Assembly: GCA_038214135.1 (NCBI GenBank)
Contig: JBBQSD010000014.1
Location: 8,110-72,109 of the forward strand
Length of the DNA: 64,000 nucleotides
Direction of reading: 5' to 3'
DNA from: JANLSE01 sp038214135
Lineage (GTDB): Bacteria; Chloroflexota; Chloroflexia; Chloroflexales; Roseiflexaceae
The translations under genes and the position numbers were made by a program. The notes below the pieces were generated by a model. It was not told where the DNA came from and made no database searches. It was given only the letters and a program-made list of their open reading frames with translations. Shown in pieces: positions 35,707 to 43,080 of the stretch; the first letter of the stretch is position 1; the number at the start of each line of letters is the position of its first letter.

Positions 35707-36084
35707 CCAATTCATAAATATGGTTAGTGCTGCCCGTAACTGTCGATTGTAGGCGCATATTTGGTAGTAGTATGGTAGAGCCTATCTGCATACCTCAGAA
35801 CGATGGATTCGATTGGCGACGATGCCGCAGAGGAGAATGAGATGCTCGACCCGATCCAGAATCCGGCTCGTCACGCTTGCCGCTGTGCTGGGCGGGCCGA
35901 ATGCATGGAGGAGCAATGCGATGTCATCTGCTTAAACCGCTACTGGGGCTGACATGCAGATCTGAAATTTTGCCGATTTTGCTGCGGTGCAGGGAACCAT
36001 GCGTGTTGGCGGCCTGAACCTCAAGGGCGCGTTTACCCGCGCATGGGTACCCAAGATGGCTGCTGTGTTCTTCAAATATTGCTC
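35707..36084. other. Intergenic region upstream of the RNase-toxin gene
   Basis: About 380 bases without a firm gene. A short frame with a good ribosome site (35842-35952) is listed separately. I saw no tRNA cloverleaf or repeat. Confidence 0.5.
35842..35952 (+). CDS. Possible Cys-rich 36-residue peptide
   Basis: An ATG with AGGAG 6 bases upstream (35831-35835) opens a 36-codon frame. The product has five Cys (positions 13, 15, 21, 26, 30), a Tyr-Trp-Gly end and charged residues. The same site also sits 1 base from another ATG (35837) that opens a signal-peptide-like 32-codon frame. A Cys-rich peptide beside export-type genes is interesting, but chance cannot be excluded at this length. Confidence 0.25.
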   Translation: MLDPIQNPARHACRCAGRAECMEEQCDVICLNRYWG

Positions 36085-36113
36085 TTGCATACTGCCTTTT
36101 TCACATCTACAAT
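36085..36113 (+). promoter_or_regulatory. Candidate sigma-70-type promoter for the RNase-toxin gene
   Basis: TTGCAT (36085-36090), a 17-base spacer and TACAAT (36108-36113). Transcription would start near 36120, giving a leader of about 24 bases with GGGAGG before the ATG at 36144. Confidence 0.55.
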
Positions 36114-36143
36114 ACTATTCTGCATTACCTTTCGGGAGGAACC

Positions 36144-38639
36144 ATGGGCTCTTCTTTGGATCATGTGGCCAACAAAGAGTCAACGACAAAGATGCATGCT
36201 CCCTCTTTGGAGCATCAATCAGGCGAGGCAGCGCCTGGATTGGCGCTCAATTGGCCCGTGGTTGCTCCACATGTGTCCCTCCCACCTCGGCTGCACTCGA
36301 GTAGCATGCTTGGCCTGCAACGAACGATTGGCAACCACGCAGTCGAACGGCTGATCCACCCTACGGTATCACGCCAGATAACACCGCCACCATTGCCTGT
36401 TGCGCCATTTCGTCTACAGCGCCGTTGTGCCCAATGTGAACAAGCTGCCAACACAGGCGGCCCACTTTGTCCTTCCTGCGAACGGCAACGCCAGGCGGAT
36501 CGGATGAGTGGCGAGAACAAGCAAACGCTCCAGCTACAGCGCTTCCCTACGATTACCGATAGCCATCTCCTCAACCGCGATCCATCACCCAAGTTTGCTG
36601 CTTCTGCATCGGGTTTCACAGCGGTTCCACTGGCATTGCCCCTCAGCACCAACACAAATAAAGACATACGACCGCTCCAGCGTAGCCTTGTGCAACGAAA
36701 TGTGCTAACCAATGCCTGGAACACCGTCACTGAGGCTGGCCCTGCTGTGGCACAGGCCATGCGCCTTGCGGCGAGTGTATTAGTCAATCCGTCACAACTT
36801 CCGATTGTGCTGGCAGCGATTGCCTGGGAGCAGATCCCAGAAGCCTTGAAGGGTCCAATTATTGATCAAATTCTACAGGCATGCCTGATGGTTGCGCGTT
36901 CGATGAATGTTCCAAGCCTGCCTGGTTTGCCGATCGGTACGATTTTGCAGCATGCTGCAATTGGCTTCCTGGAGCGTGCGCTGAGCTATCCTATGGGCAT
37001 GAAGGTGCGTATTGCTGATCGTATGGCTCGCATCGTTCTCAACCCCAGCATGGATTTCTCAATAGGTTTTCTCAAAGGGTTGGTGGTTGGGCTGTGGGAT
37101 GGGCTCACCGGACCATTCGTGTTGCTCTGGGATCTGATCAAGATCGGCTATGAGATTCAGGCAGCCCAAATGCGCTTCCTATCGCGCCTGCTGCATAGCG
37201 AGACACGGGCGCAGTTCGGCCAGCAGGTTCAGGCAGCGCTTGATCGGATTGGTCCACGAATCGCCCAGGTTGTTGGCCAATTGATGGGTGGGCGCAACAA
37301 CCCGCAGGCAATTATGGATCTGATCGAGCAACTTGTTAATGCCGCACTTCGTCAGGTCGAATCGCTTGGTGCCTCGCTCTCCGATGCGCTGCTGCGCTTC
37401 CTGAACCGACCAGATCGTGAGCTTGGCGAGGGACTTGGCTGGCTCAGTGGCACAATCACATTCGAGGTGCTGTTGCTGGTGCTCACCGAGGGTGGTTATA
37501 CGGTGCTGAAGGAGAGCCTGCAGGGCCTGAAAGTTGTCACACGGTTGATCGAGGCTGGCGCACAGGCCTGGGAAGCGATTGGCCCTGTGCGTGCGGCACT
37601 ATCGGGCTTCCGCAGGTTTGCACAGAACAATCGTGCCATAGCACCGCTGCTAGAAGCGATTGAAGAGGTCTTCGCACTGCTGATCAAATTCCTGCGCTTC
37701 TCCTATGGCGCTGGTGGCCCGGCTGGTGCTGCGGAACGGGCAGGTGAGCATGGTGCAGCAGCCACTGAGCGCGGTGCCGCTCGCGAGGTTCGGGTCGCCG
37801 ATACGGCAATGCACGAGACGCACGAGATCACGCTACTCGCCGATGGCCGCCTCATCCGCTGCAGCGATAGGTGCATAGAGCTGGCAGAGAGCATTGCTGA
37901 ACGTGCAGCACACCTCCCTGCAGAAAGTCAGCCGCTTGTTGCTGAGGCCCAGCAGATCGCCAGTGAGGCGCGAGCGCTAAAAGCAAATACGGCACTCTCT
38001 GATGCAGAGCGAGCTGCACAAGAGCAGGCACTTTTAGAGCGAGCTGGAGCGCTTGAACGTCAAACTGCGATTGCAGAACGCGAGGTGCTGGTGCAATTAA
38101 CTACTCCAGCACGGCGGCCTGTGCAGTCCTGCCGAGATTTGCTTGAGCGCAATCCTGAGCTTGGTCAGTTCAAGGGACAACTGAAGAACATCGAGGACGA
38201 GATCGAGAAGGCCTCCAATGTGGTACTGGGTAAGGACGGCGCGCAGATGCGGCCACTGGTTGAGGAGGAACTGCGTAGCCTGGAGCGGCAGGCCCAGGAG
38301 CTTGAGGCACAGATGCGCCAGGCTGCGCCAGATGTGCCAACCGCACCAGTACCCGAAGTGCCAGCCTTCGTTCGTGAAAACCGCGTGCCGCTCCGATCAG
38401 AAACATTCCTTGCCGACGCGGGCCGTTTCACATCCACTGGTAAATCAATTAAGGGTGCAACAATTTATCGTGGTGCAGATGGTAGATATTATCATATTGA
38501 CACTCTCCATACGGGCAGCACTGCTGAGATCGAGTTCTATAATGCTACTGGCTCAACGCATCTGGGAACCATGAATCCAATTACTGGCGAAGTTATCGGA
38601 GGCCCAGTCAAGGGCCGATCCCTTGATCGCTACCTCTAA
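36144..38639 (+). CDS. eCIS-type cargo protein with C-terminal colicin E3-like ribosomal RNase domain
   Basis: 831 residues. Residues 58-71, LQRTIGNHAVERLI, and the Cys-rich QRRCAQCEQ...LCPSCERQR segment (Cys95, 98, 109, 112) with repeated LQR/VQR motifs match the N-terminal signature of contractile-injection-system cargo proteins, usually found with DUF4157. Residues 180-560 are amphipathic/hydrophobic helices (VVGLWDGLTGPFVLLWDLI) of the pre-toxin type. A coiled-coil-like Glu/Ala-rich region spans 560-740. Residues 780-831 align with the cytotoxic RNase domain of colicin E3/cloacin: Asp786, His789, Glu797 and Arg825 sit where E3 has Asp510, His513, Glu517 and Arg545, then HLGTMNPITGE and final RYL. 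Such enzymes cut 16S rRNA in the decoding centre. No DUF4157 protease domain and no obvious Im3-like immunity gene are present. Confidence 0.85.
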   Translation: MGSSLDHVANKESTTKMHAPSLEHQSGEAAPGLALNWPVVAPHVSLPPRLHSSSMLGLQRTIGNHAVERLIHPTVSRQITPPPLPVAPFRLQRRCAQCEQAANTGGPLCPSCERQRQADRMSGENKQTLQLQRFPTITDSHLLNRDPSPKFAASASGFTAVPLALPLSTNTNKDIRPLQRSLVQRNVLTNAWNTVTEAGPAVAQAMRLAASVLVNPSQLPIVLAAIAWEQIPEALKGPIIDQILQACLMVARSMNVPSLPGLPIGTILQHAAIGFLERALSYPMGMKVRIADRMARIVLNPSMDFSIGFLKGLVVGLWDGLTGPFVLLWDLIKIGYEIQAAQMRFLSRLLHSETRAQFGQQVQAALDRIGPRIAQVVGQLMGGRNNPQAIMDLIEQLVNAALRQVESLGASLSDALLRFLNRPDRELGEGLGWLSGTITFEVLLLVLTEGGYTVLKESLQGLKVVTRLIEAGAQAWEAIGPVRAALSGFRRFAQNNRAIAPLLEAIEEVFALLIKFLRFSYGAGGPAGAAERAGEHGAAATERGAAREVRVADTAMHETHEITLLADGRLIRCSDRCIELAESIAERAAHLPAESQPLVAEAQQIASEARALKANTALSDAERAAQEQALLERAGALERQTAIAEREVLVQLTTPARRPVQSCRDLLERNPELGQFKGQLKNIEDEIEKASNVVLGKDGAQMRPLVEEELRSLERQAQELEAQMRQAAPDVPTAPVPEVPAFVRENRVPLRSETFLADAGRFTSTGKSIKGATIYRGADGRYYHIDTLHTGSTAEIEFYNATGSTHLGTMNPITGEVIGGPVKGRSLDRYL

Positions 38640-38858
38640 TATCAATTAATATCAATTCGCATGCTGGCAGATTAGGGTATGCTGTTCGGCGTCGCATCCG
38701 ATACTTGCCTGGCAGGCTGAATGCTAGACCATGGCATGTAATCGGTAGCAAAAGCTGGATCTTTGTTCATATAATAATCTATGTTTGGAAGGGCTTTGGC
38801 CCACCACAGTGCGGTGCGCGATAGCGCATCATGGACGCTTTAGCGTACTAGAGGTTCT
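38640..38858. other. Intergenic gap after the toxin gene
   Basis: 219 bases with no acidic 80-90-residue immunity-type frame on either strand. Only a 32-codon minus-strand frame is present, without family likeness. Confidence 0.5.
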
Positions 38859-39734
38859 ATGGAACGGCAAACTCCACATCCAACTCAACAATTGTCGTTG
38901 CCGGGCGATGTCTATCGCATACAGCGTCGGCCTGGCACAGCACAACTTATTCTCAATGACAACTACCAGGGTTTGCGCGTATTCGATCCATGGTCGGCCA
39001 GCAATAACATACAAGCTGCGTTTCCTGATGGATATGACAGCACTGGTATTGTGCATGTATGGTGTTTTCGTGCCGATGGTCAAGCTGCACTCGTGCTTAA
39101 TGCGGAAAGCCACATTGCAGCATGGATGCCATTGTCGCTCACCGATCCACACGCTGGGCAGGCATTTATGTTCCCTGCTGCATATAACCCATTGCATGTA
39201 CGCTGCCTTTGGGAAGATGACACACTGCTAATTACGGACAAATCACAATCATTTCTGAGGCTGGTCTGGTCGGATGGGCAGCCAACACTCATTCCATCAA
39301 CGAGCCTTGATGTACGCATCCAGGAACCTATTTGGCGTCGCGCGCTTGACCGCCTACCGCAAGCCTGTACAATATTACGGCAAGAGGCCGATACACAGCG
39401 CATGTTGTACTATGAATACACCGAACAACTCGCTCGGATCGGCATTATTAGTTGGCGTAACCAATCTGAAGATTGGTCGATCCCTGCACCGGATACGGTG
39501 TTTCGTCTCGCAAGCAGCAGTCAGTCGTTGTTCGTTCTTCAAGAGAGTGAAGTTCAACAGTGGAACCGCGATGGCGCACTTGAGGCGATTTATGCTGCCC
39601 CAACTGGTTATCGTTGCTTCGATCTTGACACGCTCGCAACTCATAACAACACAGTAACACTAGCAGTGCTTTGTACGCCGGAAAGCGGATCAATGGTCGA
39701 TCAATTGCTGCTCTATACACTGGAAGATGAATAA
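38859..39734 (+). CDS. Unknown 291-residue protein, possible beta-propeller
   Basis: I do not recognise this protein. It has regularly spaced hydrophobic/aromatic strands with WxxDxxLL-type motifs (VWCFRADGQAALVLN, LWEDDTLLITDKSQ, VWSDGQPTLIP), and short repeats of roughly 40 residues that would suit a WD/propeller-like fold. It is acidic at the C-terminus (LYTLEDE). There is no signal peptide or membrane segment, so it is cytosolic. It follows the RNase-toxin gene by 219 bases and precedes the YbjN-type gene by 5, so the two are one operon. Immunity or adaptor function for the toxin is an inference from position only. Confidence 0.65.
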   Translation: MERQTPHPTQQLSLPGDVYRIQRRPGTAQLILNDNYQGLRVFDPWSASNNIQAAFPDGYDSTGIVHVWCFRADGQAALVLNAESHIAAWMPLSLTDPHAGQAFMFPAAYNPLHVRCLWEDDTLLITDKSQSFLRLVWSDGQPTLIPSTSLDVRIQEPIWRRALDRLPQACTILRQEADTQRMLYYEYTEQLARIGIISWRNQSEDWSIPAPDTVFRLASSSQSLFVLQESEVQQWNRDGALEAIYAAPTGYRCFDLDTLATHNNTVTLAVLCTPESGSMVDQLLLYTLEDE

Positions 39735-39739
39735 GAACG

Positions 39740-40768
39740 ATGAACAGCTCTATTCATTCAGAAACACATACGCTCGACAGCACGCTCATTCTTTTCGATT
39801 TGACGCATAGTTCCACACTTATACTTCACGCCCTAACCCTTGAACTTACCACTCTTGGCGGTGAGCCAATCGAGGCCCGTCTCCAAGTCAAGGTCGATGC
39901 AGCGCTCTATGCGCGAATCAGTGCAGATGCGCTCTTCGGGTTGCACATGAATGCTCGCCACCCAAAAGGGACCGAACTGCCGCCTGATGTTTCCGTACTA
40001 CTTGATCTGATCCTTAGTAGCGGGATGCTGGTACGATTGAGCGGCTGCCGAAGTGCTGCCGATGCCGCCGACCTGCTGCTGCGCTGGAATCGCATTCAAC
40101 CTGATGATGCCCTGTTTGCTACCAACAACTGGTTGGCTATCAGGATACATTCGGATGATGGTGCAAATAGCTACACAACAGTGTGGGCGGAGTTTGCTCC
40201 AAGCAGGTTGGCCCGCGATCTCGCCGATGGGCGTATTGGCGCGATCATTGATCTGCTTGGTACGTTTGGCACGGCCCGTGATGCTATGCCAACTTCACCG
40301 ATTGCAGAACTCCCAGCACTCATCGATCAGCTTGTTATCTACCTGAAGAGCGAGCATTGGCCCTACCTGCCACTGGAAGGGCAATCCGCTCTCCAGCTCG
40401 CCTATCAGGGCACACATGCAACATGGACATGCTTCGCTCGTGTGCGCGAGGAGCAACGCCAGCTTACCTTCTACTCAATTTGCCCGATACGCGTGCCAGC
40501 AAACCGCCGAGCAACACTAGCTGAGTTCATCACCCGAGCGAACTATGGCCTGATTATTGGCAACTTTGAACTGTATCTGAATGATGGTGAGCTACGCTAT
40601 AAAACGAGCATTGACGCAACTGAGGCACCGCTTACATCTGGCGCACTACGACGCGTTATCGCTGCCAATGTACAGACGATGGATCGCTATCTGCCCGGTA
40701 TTTTTATGGTTATTTCTGATCAGCTACCACCTGTTGATGCTATAGCGCATGTCGAGGGTAGCCAGTGA
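39740..40768 (+). CDS. YbjN-domain protein (secretion-chaperone fold)
   Basis: 342 residues. The C-terminal 130 residues carry the YbjN pattern: TWTCFARVREEQRQLTFYSI, CPIRVPANRRATLAEFITRAN, YGLIIGNFELYLNDGELRYK and a helical end RRVIAANVQTMDRYLPGIFMVI. YbjN proteins share the fold of type III secretion chaperones. The N-terminal 200 residues are of unknown type (Leu/Thr-rich strands, SADALFGLHMN). It lies 5 bases after the preceding unknown gene, downstream of the E3-type RNase gene. A chaperone or immunity-binding role for the toxin is plausible but unproven. The codon use and composition match the neighbours. Confidence 0.7.
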   Translation: MNSSIHSETHTLDSTLILFDLTHSSTLILHALTLELTTLGGEPIEARLQVKVDAALYARISADALFGLHMNARHPKGTELPPDVSVLLDLILSSGMLVRLSGCRSAADAADLLLRWNRIQPDDALFATNNWLAIRIHSDDGANSYTTVWAEFAPSRLARDLADGRIGAIIDLLGTFGTARDAMPTSPIAELPALIDQLVIYLKSEHWPYLPLEGQSALQLAYQGTHATWTCFARVREEQRQLTFYSICPIRVPANRRATLAEFITRANYGLIIGNFELYLNDGELRYKTSIDATEAPLTSGALRRVIAANVQTMDRYLPGIFMVISDQLPPVDAIAHVEGSQ

Positions 40769-40859
40769 CGATATGACATCGGATCAAAGCCGCAGCATGG
40801 CTGATTCAGCAGTACAATAGCTGGGTACAATGGCAATCAAGAAAGTGAGCGCGAATCCC

Positions 40860-41831
40860 ATGCAGTATACCCATCTCGGACGCACCGGCCTGAGCGTTAG
40901 CCGCCTGTGCCTTGGTACGATGAACTTTGGCCCACAGACGAGTGAGGCCGATAGTTTTGCGATTATGGACCAGGCGCTGGAGCAGGGCATCAACTTCTTC
41001 GATACCGCAGATGTCTATGGAGGGAAGATTGGTGAGGGTATCACCGAGCAGATCATCGGGCGCTGGTTGGCCCAGGGTGGCGGGCGGCGCGATGCAATCG
41101 TGCTGGCAACCAAGGTGTATAACAAAATGGGCGAAGGCCCGAATCAGCGCGGCCTCTCGGCCTACCATATTCGTAAGGCCTGCGAGGATAGCCTGCGGCG
41201 TATGCAGACGGATCATATCGATCTGTATCAGATGCACCATATTGAGCGCAGCACGCCATGGGAGGAGATCTGGCAGGCAATGGAGCAACTCGTCCGTGAG
41301 GGCAAGGTTATCTATGTCGGTTCCAGTAATTTCGCTGGCTGGGATATTGCCACAGCCCAGAGTAGTGCGATTACTCGTCACTTTATGGGGCTGGTTTCGG
41401 AGCAGAGCCTGTATAACCTCAATGCACGAATGATTGAACTAGAAGTGATCCCCGCCTGCCGCCACTACGGGCTAGGCCTGATTCCCTGGAGCCCGCTTGG
41501 TGGTGGGCTATTGGGTGGTGTGCTGCAGAAGGCCACCGAGGGCCGGCGCTCCGATGCCCGACAGCAACAGCAGATCGAGCGCTATCGGCCACAGCTGGAA
41601 GCCTATGAGCAGCTGTGCAAAGAACTTGGCGAACAGCCCGCCGATGTCGGGTTGGCATGGCTCCTACATCAAACAATCGTCACAGCGCCAATTGTCGGGC
41701 CGCGCACCCAGGAACAACTCACTGGCAATCTGCGTGCTTTAGAGATCACCCTCTCGCAGGAGACACTGAAGCGGCTTGATACGATCTGGCCTGGCCCTGG
41801 CGGCGCAGCACCCGAAGCATATGCCTGGTAG
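40860..41831 (+). CDS. Aldo/keto reductase
   Basis: 323 residues, an NADPH-dependent (beta/alpha)8 oxidoreductase of the YajO/YghZ-like group. The catalytic tetrad is visible: Asp48 and Tyr53 in FFDTADVYG, Lys85 in LATKVY and His126 in LYQMHH. WSPLGGGLLGG and the C-terminal coenzyme motif VGPRTQEQLTGNL follow. It probably reduces an aldehyde or ketone sugar-like substrate. The start MQYTHLGRTGLSVS at 40860 is the usual family start. An in-frame ATG at 40830 would add ten residues; neither has a strong ribosome site. It is convergent with the lipoprotein gene. Confidence 0.93.
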   Translation: MQYTHLGRTGLSVSRLCLGTMNFGPQTSEADSFAIMDQALEQGINFFDTADVYGGKIGEGITEQIIGRWLAQGGGRRDAIVLATKVYNKMGEGPNQRGLSAYHIRKACEDSLRRMQTDHIDLYQMHHIERSTPWEEIWQAMEQLVREGKVIYVGSSNFAGWDIATAQSSAITRHFMGLVSEQSLYNLNARMIELEVIPACRHYGLGLIPWSPLGGGLLGGVLQKATEGRRSDARQQQQIERYRPQLEAYEQLCKELGEQPADVGLAWLLHQTIVTAPIVGPRTQEQLTGNLRALEITLSQETLKRLDTIWPGPGGAAPEAYAW

Positions 41832-42053
41832 AAGCTTTTAGCTTTCAGCATTCAGCTGTCATCCATCAGTATTCAGCACACTGCGGACTCATGGAAATTG
41901 ACGAAATCATTGGCAGGTGGAATCGTTCCTCCATCCGCAGGCTGATGAAGATTGATCAATGAATCGGGGATAGAGCATGGCGCATCCATCCGCAGGCTGA
42001 AGCCTGTGGCAAAGGGAAAACGAACCTCTAGCCGCAGGCTTCAGCCTGCGGAT
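41832..42053. repeat. Intergenic region with two REP hairpins
   Basis: CCGCAGGCTGA/AGCCTGTGG (41990-42009, one mismatch) and CCGCAGGCT-TC-AGCCTGCGG (42032-42051), plus a partial copy at 41936-41946. The second copy abuts the stop of the lipoprotein gene. Confidence 0.85.
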
Positions 42054-43010
42054 TCAGGGGAGTTGTATCTCGGGTGTCAGCACAATCAGTTGGCGGCGGT
42101 TGTTGCCATCTGGATACCAGAAGGTCAGGCGTGCGGCGGCAACAAGTGCTGTGCCAGTGGGCAATGTTGGGTCGGGCAGCGGAATCTGAAAGCTTGTTCC
42201 TGGCTGAATGCTGGTGGCACCTCCGGGAAGCACGCCAGATGTCACCAGCGCACTGATCTGATCGAGTGGCAGTACCGCTGTTTTGAAGGGGATCGCGGCA
42301 TAGCCGCCGCCAACCTGCGGCACCTTCTTAGAAAGCTCCAGCTGGGAGCGCATAATCGTTGCGGGGTTTGTCGAATCAACGAGTAGAAGCATCCAGGGCT
42401 GCGTGCCAAGTGTTGTCAGTGTCACATGGCCAACAAACTGATCATTGGTTCGCTGTGCATCGAGCTTCGCCTCCGCCGCGCGTAACGGCTGATCGGTGAG
42501 TTTGAGAGCCAATGCCAATAGCAAATCTTCAAACTGGTTGACAGTTTGGTCGGTAAGTGTGCCCTTTATGGTAATCTCGGTTGCTTGGCCATCGGCCACT
42601 ATCTTCAGTGCCCGGTTGATCGCATCGGGCGATGGTTGGCCATAGCTACCAGCATGTGCATGCAGATTATTATCGGCCAGGAAGCTACGCAACGCAGCGA
42701 GTTCGGTAGCAGGTGCGCTGCCGCCGAAGAATCCAACCCGAGTGAGGCTCTTGGATGGGAGCGACCAGGAACTGCCAACGAACAGTTCGGCCTGTCCATC
42801 TGGCCGCAGTTGTAGATCGATATCGACCGGCATTCGCCCGCCACTGGCCCGGTACGAGATTTCAAGTTGTTGAGGCATAACGCCACTCCCTGTCTTCGTT
42901 TCAGATGCCGGGCTTGCCGATTGGGATGTACCACAGCCAATCAGCACCAGCATATAGCAGGCAAGCAACCACAGGCGCTGGTACTGTCGTGTGGATCTCT
43001 GCTTGCTCAT
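42054..43010 (-). CDS. Hypothetical lipoprotein
   Basis: 318 residues. The N-terminus MSKQRSTRQYQRLWLLACYMLVLIGCGTSQ is a basic stretch, hydrophobic core and lipobox LIGC. The mature part contains LEISYRASGG, DIDLQLRPDGQAEL, an Ala/Leu-rich helical region (ELAALRSFLADNN) and FQIPLPDPTLPTGTA, with a WYPDGNNRR end. I do not know the family. It stands 70 bases downstream of the annexin-repeat protease gene on the same strand, so it may be co-transcribed and could be an envelope-anchored partner; this is inference. Weak ribosome site (GGA) before the ATG at 43010. Confidence 0.7.
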   Translation of the reverse strand: MSKQRSTRQYQRLWLLACYMLVLIGCGTSQSASPASETKTGSGVMPQQLEISYRASGGRMPVDIDLQLRPDGQAELFVGSSWSLPSKSLTRVGFFGGSAPATELAALRSFLADNNLHAHAGSYGQPSPDAINRALKIVADGQATEITIKGTLTDQTVNQFEDLLLALALKLTDQPLRAAEAKLDAQRTNDQFVGHVTLTTLGTQPWMLLLVDSTNPATIMRSQLELSKKVPQVGGGYAAIPFKTAVLPLDQISALVTSGVLPGGATSIQPGTSFQIPLPDPTLPTGTALVAAARLTFWYPDGNNRRQLIVLTPEIQLP

Positions 43011-43080
43011 TGCGATCCATTTCTTACCATTGCTGAGATACCCGGAAATTCGGATTGTACGAGATTTGCGGCCTATCATT

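Noticed and set aside
36144..38639. DUF4157 protease domain
   Set aside because: The N-terminal QR/Cys signature is present, but the DUF4157 HEXXH (HELTHVVQQ-type) motif is not seen.
38640..38858. Search for a small acidic Im3-like immunity gene
   Set aside because: No frame of 80-90 codons with acidic composition exists on either strand in this gap.
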